DNA from: Mangrovimonas spongiae
GTDB lineage: Bacteria; Bacteroidota; Bacteroidia; Flavobacteriales; Flavobacteriaceae
Assembly: GCF_003944795.1 (NCBI RefSeq)
Contig: NZ_RWBG01000004.1
Location: forward strand, 248,001 to 312,000
Reading direction: 5' to 3'
Length of the DNA: 64,000 bases
The notes under the pieces: generated by a model
The model's database searches: none
What the model saw: only the letters and a program-made list of their open reading frames with translations
Told to the model about the DNA's origin: nothing
In this document: in pieces, positions 17,368 to 26,100 of the stretch
How the letters are laid out: every line of letters begins with the position of its first letter
How positions within the stretch are numbered: position 1 is the first letter of the stretch
Position numbers and translations under genes: made by a program

Positions 17368-19137
17368 TTAATTATAAATTTTATCGTAAAGATCTTTATG
17401 AATAGACTTAATAACGTTACGTTTCATTTTCATGGTAGGCGTAAGATGACCGCTATCTATAGACCAAACAGTAGGTGTAAGTTCAAAACGTTTTATTTGT
17501 TCCCACTTGCCAAATTTGGCGTTGCATTTGTCGACTTCTTTTTGAATACGATTAATAACATCCTCGGCAGCACAAATCTCTTCTGGCGTATGTCCAATAG
17601 ATTTCTTTTTACGATCAATCCATTCGCTAACAAACTCAAAATTAGGCTGAATAAAAGCTCCTGGCATTTTTTCACCTTCACCAATTACCATAACTTGCTC
17701 TATGAAGCGCGATTGTTTAAGTTCGTTCTCTAACAAGGTAGGAATAACGTATTTTCCACCAGAGGTTTTAAACATTTCTTTTTTACGTCCTGTAATTTTA
17801 AGGAACCCTTCTTTATCAATTTCTCCTTTATCACCAGTATGAAAGTATTCACCAGTCATAATACTAGCCGTTTTTTCAGGATCTTTATAATAGCCCATCA
17901 TAACGTTAGGGCCTTTTATTAAAATTTCGCCATCATCGGCTATTTTTACGCCAACATTTTTAATAGGTTTTCCTACGGTTCCTACTTTAAACATGTTGTT
18001 TTTATACATGCCAACAGATATAACAGGCGAGGTTTCTGTAAGTCCGTAACCTTCCATAATTTGCATACCTGCAGCACAGAAAATTCTAGTTAGCCTTGAT
18101 TGTAATGGAGCACTACCAGAAACCATAGTGTGTAATTGTCCGCCTAATGCTTCTTGCCATTTACTAAAAATGAGTTTTCTAGCAATTTTTAGTTTGAAGT
18201 TATAACAACGTCCATTTTTCTTGTAAGGTTCCCATTGTTCACCAAGCTCTACAGCCCAAAAGAATAATTTGTGTTTTATACCTGAGAGTTCTTCGGCTTT
18301 GGCCATAATTTTATCATAAACTTTCTCTAAAAGTCTAGGGACAACACTCATTAAATGAGGTTTAATTTCTTTGGCATTATCACCAATTTTATCTAAACCT
18401 TCGGCATAATATACCGATGCTCCAGCGTATTGATATAAATAAATAAGCATACGCTCAAAAATATGGCATATAGGTAGAAAGCTTAATACTCTGGTGTCGG
18501 TGCTAATGTCTGGAAGTCTTTCAGAAGAATCTAAAGCATTACTGACTATGTTCCAGTGAGATAACATAACACCTTTAGGTCTTCCTGTAGTTCCAGAAGT
18601 ATAAATAATAGTTGCTAAATCATCTGGATTTACAGCATCCATTCTAGCTTGTACGTCTTTTTGGTTGTCGCTGTCTTTACCAAGTTCGAATAATTCTGAA
18701 TAGTGTTTGCAGCCTTCAATATGGTTAAAAGAGTAAACCTCTTTTAGTTTTGTTTTACCCTTAACTTGGTTAACTTTTTCTAAAACTTCCTCATCAGAAA
18801 CAAAGCAATATGTAGATTCACTGTGATTTAATACATATTCATAATCTTCTGCCGAAATAGTAGGATAAATAGGAATATTTTGCGCTCCTAGTTGTAAAAC
18901 GCCTATGTCAACAATATTCCATTCCGTACGATTGGTAGACGAAATAACAGCGATCCTATCATTCTTTTTTACGCCTAATTTAAGTAGGGCCCGGCTTAAA
19001 GCATTCGCTTTATCAATATATTCTTTGGTGGAAGTCGCTACCCACTTCCCGTTATATTTTGTAACTAAAGATTTATCTAGATTGTGTGTGTCCAGTTGAT
19101 AATATGGAAAATCGAAAAGTCTGGTAATTTCTGTCAT
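17368..19137 (-). CDS. fadD: Long-chain fatty acid-CoA ligase (FadD/AMP-binding)
   Basis: 589 residues from the ATG at 19137 (MTEITRLFDFPYYQL). The frame continues 16 codons upstream, but the shorter start fits the family better. Motifs of the ANL superfamily: IIYTSGTTGRPKGVMLSH (P-loop), MEGYGLTETSPVIS (adenylate binding), HTGDKGEIDKEGFLKITGRKKEMFKTSGGKYV (hinge and catalytic lysine region). It activates fatty acids with ATP and CoA and so feeds the fad operon 3 kb away, although it is not part of that operon. It resembles the long, AMP-forming group found throughout Bacteroidota. Upstream lies ACTGATAATCAGT at 19230-19242, an odd-centred palindrome of unknown role. Confidence 0.93.
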   Translation of the reverse strand: MTEITRLFDFPYYQLDTHNLDKSLVTKYNGKWVATSTKEYIDKANALSRALLKLGVKKNDRIAVISSTNRTEWNIVDIGVLQLGAQNIPIYPTISAEDYEYVLNHSESTYCFVSDEEVLEKVNQVKGKTKLKEVYSFNHIEGCKHYSELFELGKDSDNQKDVQARMDAVNPDDLATIIYTSGTTGRPKGVMLSHWNIVSNALDSSERLPDISTDTRVLSFLPICHIFERMLIYLYQYAGASVYYAEGLDKIGDNAKEIKPHLMSVVPRLLEKVYDKIMAKAEELSGIKHKLFFWAVELGEQWEPYKKNGRCYNFKLKIARKLIFSKWQEALGGQLHTMVSGSAPLQSRLTRIFCAAGMQIMEGYGLTETSPVISVGMYKNNMFKVGTVGKPIKNVGVKIADDGEILIKGPNVMMGYYKDPEKTASIMTGEYFHTGDKGEIDKEGFLKITGRKKEMFKTSGGKYVIPTLLENELKQSRFIEQVMVIGEGEKMPGAFIQPNFEFVSEWIDRKKKSIGHTPEEICAAEDVINRIQKEVDKCNAKFGKWEQIKRFELTPTVWSIDSGHLTPTMKMKRNVIKSIHKDLYDKIYN

Positions 19138-19312
19138 TTGGATGTCTAAGAAAATTGTAGATAAGAAAAGCATAAAATTACACAAGATTTTTAAATATTA
19201 ATAATAACACGGTGGTTTATTTGTGTTATACTGATAATCAGTCGTATATTTTTGCGATAATGAAATTATAATTATTTATAGGAACTTTTTTAATTAAAAT
19301 TATATTTTTGCT

Positions 19313-19320
19313 TTCTTCTT
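19313..19320 (+). promoter_or_regulatory. Candidate -7 element of the tRNA-Pro promoter
   Basis: TATTTTTG matches TAnnTTTG and ends 13 bp before the tRNA. No TTG is seen 19-21 bp upstream, so the call is tentative. Confidence 0.35.
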
Positions 19321-19333
19321 AGTTACTATATTT

Positions 19334-19408
19334 CGGGATGTAGCGCAGTCCGGTTAGCGCGTACGGCTGGGGGCCGTGAGGTCGCAGGTTCGAATCCTGT
19401 CATCCCGA
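19334..19408 (+). tRNA. tRNA-Pro (anticodon GGG)
   Basis: A complete cloverleaf can be drawn: acceptor CGGGATG with CATCCCG and discriminator A at 19408; D stem GCGC/GCGC; anticodon stem TACGG/CCGTG with loop CTGGGGG, anticodon GGG; T stem GCAGG/CCTGT with loop TTCGAAT. CCA is not encoded. A run of seven T follows and may serve as terminator. It reads CCC and CCT codons. Confidence 0.95.
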
Positions 19409-19507
19409 CTTTTTTTACCCTTTATTTTTTAGAAGAACGTTTTATTTTTTGAAATTTAAAATAGTGAAAATCAGTACGAGTAAAAACAACCTTTTTATAA
19501 AAACACT

Positions 19508-19515
19508 TATCTTTG
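19508..19515 (+). promoter_or_regulatory. Candidate -7 element for the outer-membrane barrel cluster
   Basis: TATCTTTG, a full match to TAnnTTTG, 47 bp before the first barrel start. The -33 element is not evident. Confidence 0.35.
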
Positions 19516-19562
19516 ATTTTCTAACAATAGAAAATAAATCGCATTTACCTAAAATCCTAAAT

Positions 19563-20348
19563 ATGAAAAACTATTACTTTTATTTGTTGTACTATTTGCT
19601 ACAACAGCTCAGGCACAACATTCTGATGAAGAATTAGCCAAAAAGTTGGCAAACCCAGTAGCTTCATTAATTAGTTTACCATTTCAAAATAATATCGATT
19701 TCGGCATTGGTGATAACAATGGAACACGTTATACGTTAAACATTCAACCAGTACTTCCTATTAGTATTAACGAAAAATGGAACCTTATAGGACGTGTTGT
19801 TTTACCGGTTATTTCACAATATAATATTACAGGACAAGGCACTAACGAAAGTGGCTTAAGTGATGCTGTTGTTAGTGGCTTTTTTAGCCCTAAAGCTTCA
19901 AAAAATGGGCTTACTTGGGGTGTTGGACCAGCCTTATTATTTCCAACCGGGACGGACGATTTTTTAACTACTAAAAAAATTTGGTGCTGGCCCTACGTCG
20001 GTTCTTTTAAAACAAGCTAAAGGAATAACTTTTGGAGCGTTAGTAAATCAAATATGGAGTTTTGCTGGAGATGATGATCGAGCAGATGTTAATCAAATGT
20101 TCTTACAGCCCTTTTTTACTTACAACTGGTCTAGTGGTGGCGGTGTAGGTTTTAATATGGAATGGACACAAAACTGGGAAGCCGATACAAGTACTGTTTG
20201 GTTAAACCCTACTTTTAGTGGCCTTTCAAGTTTTGGCAAACAAAAAATCTCTTTTGCAGTAGGCCCAAGGTTTAATCTTAATGCACCAGATGGTCAAGAT
20301 GCTGATTTAGGGTTTAGAGCCGTTTTAATTCTTCTGTTTCCTAAATAA
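19563..20348 (+). pseudogene. Outer-membrane transporter-like beta-barrel gene with two compensating frameshifts
   Basis: Read straight from the ATG at 19563 the frame stops after 24 codons. Adding one A to the A5 run at 19566-19570 gives a perfect signal peptide (MKKLLLLFVVLFATTAQAQ). Removing one A from the A7 run at 19973-19979 restores the frame (TKKFGAGPTSVLLKQ), which then runs to the stop at 20348. The restored product has about 261 residues and resembles barrels often labelled transporter or neuromedin U-like in flavobacteria (ANPVASLISLPFQNN; SFAVGPRFNLNAPDG). The two indels cancel each other. Either the gene is broken, or the homopolymers vary, or the assembly has errors. Two intact barrel genes follow. 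Confidence 0.8.
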
Positions 20349-20374
20349 TATAGAATTTTTTAAATGGTATAACC

Positions 20375-20920
20375 ATGAACATATTAAAACACCTATTACT
20401 TTTTACGTTGTGCCTAATAGGAACACAAACTGTTGCCCAAGAACATGAGGAGCACGGCAGTGAGGACATTCCTTTTCATAAAGTAGGAGTTGCTTTAACT
20501 CATGTTAATATATCGAGTGGTGTAAAAGATGCAGGTTCCAAATGGATAACCTTGCCTGGTTTTAGCTTAGATTACGATTATGTGTTTTCCAAAAAATGGA
20601 GTGTTGGTTTACATACCGATATTATTATTGAAAAGTTTGCCGTAAAAGAAAACTTAGATAGCGATGAAGAAATTATAGAACGTAGCTATCCTATTGCGCC
20701 AGCTGTAATGCTAGGCAGAAGGTTAGGACATCATACCATTTTATTGGGTGCAGGAGCAGAATTTGAAAAAGAAGAAACACTATTTTTAAATAGATTTACT
20801 TACGAGTATGGTATAGAAATTTCCGAAAAATGGGAAGTTGGTTTATCTTTTAGTTACGATTTACGATGGAACGCTTACGATAGTTATATTCTAGGCATTG
20901 TACTTTGTCGAAAACTTTAA
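20375..20920 (+). CDS. Small outer-membrane beta-barrel protein, function unknown
   Basis: 181 residues with a signal peptide (LIGTQTVAQ) and a histidine- and acid-rich mature N-terminus (EHEEHGSED) that could bind metal. The rest is alternating aromatic/aliphatic strands (FSLDYDYVFSKKWSVGLHTDI, EWGLSF-type repeats), typical of an eight-stranded outer-membrane barrel. It starts 26 bp after the broken barrel gene and is followed 24 bp later by another barrel gene, so the three look like one operon. I do not recognise a specific family. Confidence 0.75.
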   Translation: MNILKHLLLFTLCLIGTQTVAQEHEEHGSEDIPFHKVGVALTHVNISSGVKDAGSKWITLPGFSLDYDYVFSKKWSVGLHTDIIIEKFAVKENLDSDEEIIERSYPIAPAVMLGRRLGHHTILLGAGAEFEKEETLFLNRFTYEYGIEISEKWEVGLSFSYDLRWNAYDSYILGIVLCRKL

Positions 20921-20944
20921 AACCTATTTCCAAGCCACTTTATT

Positions 20945-21619
20945 ATGGGGAAAAACCTCTTTATCATTATTTTTATTTTCTTTCCATTACTTAGTTTTTC
21001 TCAAACGGATGATCTCTTTTTAGATCTTACTGTAGCTAAAACTTTTAAAGACGACATGGGGTTTAATTATGATGCAAGCGTGTCGTATAAGCAAATTTTC
21101 GATCACCCAAGTTGGAGTCGTATAAATGCTAGCGGATCTGCTACATATAAATACAATGCTTGGTCTTTATTAGGCGGTTTTACAACTCAATATATTTTTG
21201 ATGAAGAAATAAGTAATGGTTTAGAGTTGCGTCCGTGGTTAGGTATAGGTCTTAAAACAAAAATCATAGAGGGTTTAAAAGCCAACCAATTAGGAAAAGT
21301 AGAATGGCGAAATTTTATTTACGATGGCTTAAAAAATGAAAATTATATTCGTACTACTTATTCGTTTGGGGTACTTTACGATTTAGATATATTTAAATTA
21401 AAACATTGGCAGGTAGATACAGGTTACACTTGGTATTTTTTAAAAGACCCAGCTAGGGGCGAACGTTATGCAAACTCTAGAGAATTTCGGATTTACATGA
21501 TAAAAACCTTTACTAAAAGTAGAATTAGTATGGGGTATCTTTTAGAAAAATATAGGCACTTTAATAACCTGCCATTAGGCGATGCACATACTTTTAAAAT
21601 TACCTATACGTTTCTTTAG
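20945..21619 (+). CDS. DUF2490-like outer-membrane protein
   Basis: 224 residues with a signal peptide (FPLLSFSQ). The mature part alternates strands such as LELRPWLGIGLKT, LKHWQVDTGYTWYFL and ending FKITYTFL, a terminal aromatic that fits barrel insertion by the BAM complex. The pattern of ELRPWLG followed by RNFIY resembles DUF2490 barrels; this is recognition by eye. It is third and last in the barrel cluster. Function is unknown. Confidence 0.7.
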   Translation: MGKNLFIIIFIFFPLLSFSQTDDLFLDLTVAKTFKDDMGFNYDASVSYKQIFDHPSWSRINASGSATYKYNAWSLLGGFTTQYIFDEEISNGLELRPWLGIGLKTKIIEGLKANQLGKVEWRNFIYDGLKNENYIRTTYSFGVLYDLDIFKLKHWQVDTGYTWYFLKDPARGERYANSREFRIYMIKTFTKSRISMGYLLEKYRHFNNLPLGDAHTFKITYTFL

Positions 21620-21644
21620 TTTCATGTCTTTATAATTCATAAAA

Positions 21645-21670
21645 AAGGCCAAGAATACAATCTTGACCTT
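21645..21670 (-). terminator. Terminator hairpin, copy 1 of 4 of a repeated family
   Basis: AAGGCCAAGA at 21645-21654 and TCTTGACCTT at 21661-21670. On the minus-strand RNA the imperfect position becomes a G-U pair, on the plus strand a C-A mismatch, so it should act on leftward transcripts from 21693-23038. Confidence 0.75.
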
Positions 21671-21692
21671 TATGTTTTATAGAACACCTCGT

Positions 21693-22565
21693 TTAATTAG
21701 CAGGTACATAAGTACCACAAAGACAAGGTATAGAATTATTATTCATAATATCTTGTTCTACATTAAAAAAACGTGGTATGGTTGGACCTCCACCATTTCC
21801 TATGCTTGTATAGTTAAATTTAATGATACCTCTAACCCCCCGAGAAACATCTCCTGCATTTTCAGATAGGTTTTGGGAGTTATTAAAGCCAGATCCATCA
21901 AACACTCCTTTAGTTATAGAGGATGTAATAACCCAAAACGGGACATTATCATAATTTGTATTAGAGGAATAATTACCAAGAATAATAGCTTGTGTTATTT
22001 GCTCTGCTGTAAAAGCTCTTGCGTAAGGCTCATTAGGATAGGCAAGTTTGCAAACTTCGTTGGCTGCTTGCCAACCTGTTAGTCCTCCATACTGATATGT
22101 TCCATCATCAGTATGAAAAGTTGTACCTAAAATATAAGGTTCCATGAGGGTTGGTGTGGTTACCGTTGTGGCCGTTTTAGCATGTAAGGCATAAGGGACG
22201 CTTAAAAGTTGGTTGGTTGTAGTAATGGTATAGTTTGTACCTCCTGTAATATCGGTTTCGGTTTTTATAAAGTAAGGGCCGTTGTTCCAATCTATAGTAG
22301 TTATATTTCCAGAGGTTATTGTCCCAGTACCAATTTCTAAACTAACTAACCCGTTTTGGTTTGTTGTTGGGGTATGTGTTTCTATATATACAGCAGTACC
22401 AGATGCATTACCTTGTAAAATACTTAACTGTATACCAACTGTTGTATTGGCTAATAGGGTGTTATCGGCATCCCAAACAACGGTTTGGTAACTCATTTTT
22501 TCGGGTGTTTGCGCGTGAATTGAAATCACCGTAAGTAATAGAAAAAGCGTAGCTAATTGTTTCAT
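21693..22565 (-). CDS. Secreted protein with lectin-like C-terminus, T9SS neighbour
   Basis: 290 residues with a signal peptide (TVISIHAQ). Residues about 20-135 form a Bacteroidota-specific module (MSYQTVVWDADNTLLANTTVGIQLSILQG to TTNQLLSVPYALHAKTA) usually found at the start of surface or fibre-like proteins. Residues 145-290 begin FHTDDGTYQYGGLTGWQAANEVC and end SIPCLCGTY; the paired cysteines and aromatic/glycine pattern recall C-type-lectin or endostatin-like folds. No sorting domain is present. It starts 5 bp after the stop of the small T9SS protein gene, so the two are cotranscribed and may act together. Function unknown. Confidence 0.7.
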   Translation of the reverse strand: MKQLATLFLLLTVISIHAQTPEKMSYQTVVWDADNTLLANTTVGIQLSILQGNASGTAVYIETHTPTTNQNGLVSLEIGTGTITSGNITTIDWNNGPYFIKTETDITGGTNYTITTTNQLLSVPYALHAKTATTVTTPTLMEPYILGTTFHTDDGTYQYGGLTGWQAANEVCKLAYPNEPYARAFTAEQITQAIILGNYSSNTNYDNVPFWVITSSITKGVFDGSGFNNSQNLSENAGDVSRGVRGIIKFNYTSIGNGGGPTIPRFFNVEQDIMNNNSIPCLCGTYVPAN

Positions 22566-22570
22566 GATGT

Positions 22571-23038
22571 TTATTTTTTTATGATTTTATAAGATTCTAG
22601 TTGGTGGTTGTTTTTGTAAATGTTTAAAATATACGTAGCTTGTGTAAGTGTACTCATGTTTACTGTGATAGCTTGTGAGGTAAACTTTTTAGTTAGTAGT
22701 AGTCTACCGTTAAGGTCAAATAGTTTAAACGATAATTCGCTAGGATTGTATGTTGTTTTTAATTGTAATGTGTTAGTTGTTGGGTTGGGGTATGCCACCA
22801 TTTCTAAAGCTATATTTGGGTCGTCCTTTCCTAACGTTTCAAAAGCATAGGGTTGTTGCATGCCTTGGTTAATACTACCATCGGCAGTTGAAGCATGTTG
22901 ATAGGTTATTTCTCCAATAGAATAACTTATTTTTCCATTAGTGCCAGAAGCATTGCCACCTGATGTTAACGTATTTTGTTGAGAATAACCATAGTAAACA
23001 CTACAACCCAATACGGTAATTAATAATAGTCTTTTCAT
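22571..23038 (-). CDS. Small protein with T9SS type A sorting domain
   Basis: 155 residues: a signal peptide (VYYGYSQQ), a short conserved segment (LTSGGNASGTNGKISYSIGEITYQ then GSINQGMQQPYAFE) seen in many flavobacterial proteins, and a C-terminal type A sorting domain (MVAYPNPTTNTLQLK to KIIKK). Apart from secretion, no domain is recognised. Such two-gene units, a short sorting-domain protein followed by a module protein like the next gene, occur repeatedly in Flavobacteriaceae. The partner may be exported or anchored by it; this is inference. Confidence 0.75.
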   Translation of the reverse strand: MKRLLLITVLGCSVYYGYSQQNTLTSGGNASGTNGKISYSIGEITYQHASTADGSINQGMQQPYAFETLGKDDPNIALEMVAYPNPTTNTLQLKTTYNPSELSFKLFDLNGRLLLTKKFTSQAITVNMSTLTQATYILNIYKNNHQLESYKIIKK

Positions 23039-23077
23039 TTTTTGAAAGGGATTAACTTTAATTAGACTTCTATGTTG

Positions 23078-23107
23078 AAAAGGTCAAGAATACAATCTTG
23101 ACCTTTT
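23078..23107 (-). terminator. Terminator hairpin, copy 2 of 4
   Basis: AAAAGGTCAAGA and TCTTGACCTTTT pair perfectly over 12 bp around TACAA-type loop bases. It lies 28 bp after the stop of the metalloprotease gene at 23135. Confidence 0.8.
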
Positions 23108-23134
23108 AAGCTAATTTATGTGATGATTTCGTTT

Positions 23135-26100
23135 TTACTTCTTAATCACCTTTATACTTTGTGTTTTGTTGCCACTGTTTAGTTTTAATACATAAACACC
23201 AGTAGCTAACTGTGAGGTGTTAATAGTATTTACAGTTTGTTTAGAGGCCATAATTTTTTGCCCTTGTATGTTGTACAACTCGTAGCTAAATTGTTTAAGA
23301 TTAGTTTGAATATACAGCATATGGGTTGTTGGGTTAGGATAAACCATAAACTCTGTAGTACTAACATTTTCTGTGCTTAATATTGTTTGCACTTCGTAAG
23401 CTCCAACATCAATTGTGGAATCAAAAATTCTAGGGTTACCAGTAATATCTGTGCTTTCTGTATTAAAACTATTGTCGCCTGCATTTATAAGTACGCTACC
23501 GTTAGCTGGATATAAGCCATCGTCTGTGGTATTCCAAATACCATCGGCGCCAATAGGGTTATTACTATCTACAAAAGGGCTTGTTGTAAGTTGGGTAAAG
23601 CTATTGCCAACTAGGTATGAGGTTTCACTAAAATTATTAGCACTACTGGCTGTAATAAAAGAAGTCACATCATTGTAAATATCAGTAGGAGTATTATTAT
23701 GTAATACTGTATTATAAATTGTAGAGTTGGAGTTGTTTTGATTGTAGATACCTCCACCATAATCTGCCGAGTTTTTAGAAAAGGTAGCATTGTAAATGTT
23801 TGGATAAGAGTAGTTGTTGTACATCCCACCACCAGCAATACCGGTTACATTTTCTGAAAAAACAGCGTTATAAATACTAGGGTTTGAAAGGAAATTGTAT
23901 ATCCCACCTCCTTCTAATAGAGATGTGTTTTCAGAAAAAATTGTGTTATATATAGTTGGAGAAGAGGTGTTGTTATACATGCCAGCTCCTCGGTCTTTAT
24001 AAATATTATGCTCATTAATAACGAAGGTGTCGCTACCATTTGCATGACCATCTGTGATTATAAACCCATCAATAACATTGGTGCTATTTAGATGGTTAGT
24101 AACAATAACATGATAAGTGTTATCGCTAGTATCATTTAAATTACCTATATCACCACTTAAAATGGTTGGGTTGCTATAATCTTGAGTATCTGTACCTACT
24201 ATATAACTACCTTTTAGTTGTATATTTTCATGAATTAAAAAATAATAATCTCTAGGACTGTCGCAATTATTAGTACATAAACGAGATGTTGATGGTGTAA
24301 AGGTTTGTCCGCCAGCGACACGAATTTCACCAGTAAGGCCACATTCTTGTAAGGACAATGCGACTTCTAAATCGGTAAATGCGTTTGTCCAATCAGTACC
24401 ATCATTAGTGCCTGTAGCATTGGCATCTACATAGATTATTTCATTTACATTAAGCCCTTCACAAGAACTTTGAAACTCATAAGCGCCAATATCTATGGTG
24501 GTGTTAGATATTCTATTTTGAGCGTTTAGGTCTAGTGATAAAGGGTTGGCGGTGTTATCGCCAGCATCGGCAGCAGGTGAATCGTAATTTATTTCATATC
24601 CGTTAGTATAGATTGGATCTGTATTTTCTATATTATTGTTTCCAGTAATATTAGGTGGTAGATTACCATCATTTCCAGTAGTTGTATTATAGAACAAACA
24701 ATAGCTGGCAGTTCCAGTACCAGCGCCACCATCGTCATTTATATTACCGTTGGTGCCGCTGTTATTGGTGAAAATTGTATTAGTAGCGTTTATACTACCA
24801 TTATAAAAATGGACACCACCACCTTTGTTGGCGTTATTATTGGCAATGGTACAGTTAATAATATTTATGGTACCGCTTTCAGCAGACATAGCTCCACCAT
24901 TGGCAGAAGCTGTATTTGAGTTAAAAAGACAATTTATAATGTCTAGTGTACCACCAAACGATATTAACCCAGCGCCAATACCTATTTCAGGATCGTCTGG
25001 AGTATCGGCAATGTTGCTTCTTATGGCACAATTATAAATACGGTTATCGCCATTATTATATACACCAGCACCAGAGCGACCAATGGCTGGTTGTGAGTTA
25101 TCGGAGCTGTCATCGGCAAAGCCCCATTGTATAAAAAAGCCGTTAATTTCGGCGTTATCACCAAGCATGGTGACAATGGTATGGCTGTCGCCTTCATTCT
25201 CGGTTTGGCTATTGTTTAAATCACCACTTAAAATGGTTGGGTTTTCTGCCCAGTTGCGTTCATCGGCAGTGGTTTCTGTGCCATTAAAACCTCCAAGAAC
25301 GGTAACGTTGCTAGGAATGGTAAAACTGTCTGTTTGTTCTGTTCCTGGTGTGTAAGTACCTGCAGCTACCCAGATTTCCTGACTGTTATCACAGGGCATA
25401 TTTTGTAGTGCTAATTGAAGACTAGTATAGGCATTGCTCCATGAGCTACCATCGTTATTTCCAGTAGTTTGGTTAGCGTTGACATATACAATAGGGTTAG
25501 AGCCGAACGGTATCATTGTATCATAACAACCACTAGTTGCTTGTGTGTTAATACTCATCATGTAATTAGCACCATCTATATCATTTTGATTAAGAGTTCT
25601 TTTTACTTGTCCTGCAGCAATACTGTAATGCATCATAGCGGTATTGTCTATTACATGACCATGGTTGTGACCGTGACCCAACTCATGAGAAGCAACACTT
25701 TCAAAGTCAACTTGACTAGATGTTGGGTTACCAGGGCCATAATTCCAGTCGAAATCTGGATTAAAACGAATGTCTAATTCAACAATAAAGTAATTTCTAT
25801 TATCTGGTTCTCCAACAGGGTAGCAATAAGATCCTCTTGTAAGGCATTGCCCTAAGGTCGTACTATTCATTTCTCCAGAATTGGCAAAACGAATGATGTT
25901 TATATCGTCATTAGCATTTTCATTTACTGTAGTTGTACTTCCTAGTTGCCAGTTAATATCAGATTGGCAACGCCATAAATTAAAAGATTTTATAAAAGTT
26001 TCTCTAGCAGCAGAGTTATTATAAAAACTGTTTTCCATTTGCCAAACATATCCATCGCTACTATTTTGAGCAATATGATTTAATAAATACGCCATATTAT

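Noticed and set aside
17350-17733. 127-codon plus-strand frame at the fadD 3' end
   Set aside because: It is antisense to the well-supported fadD C-terminus and begins inside the terminator hairpin.
19230-19242. ACTGATAATCAGT palindrome as a fadD operator
   Set aside because: Only 6-bp arms, 93 bp from the start codon, with no second copy seen near the fad operon; noted only in the fadD entry.
19449-19637. 62-residue frame covering the start of the barrel gene
   Set aside because: It uses the uncorrected frame around the A5 run; the downstream frame encodes a proper signal peptide joined to the barrel.
21693-22565. Lectin-like C-terminus as a target of a diversity-generating retroelement
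   Set aside because: No reverse transcriptase gene and no template repeat copy was found anywhere in the window.
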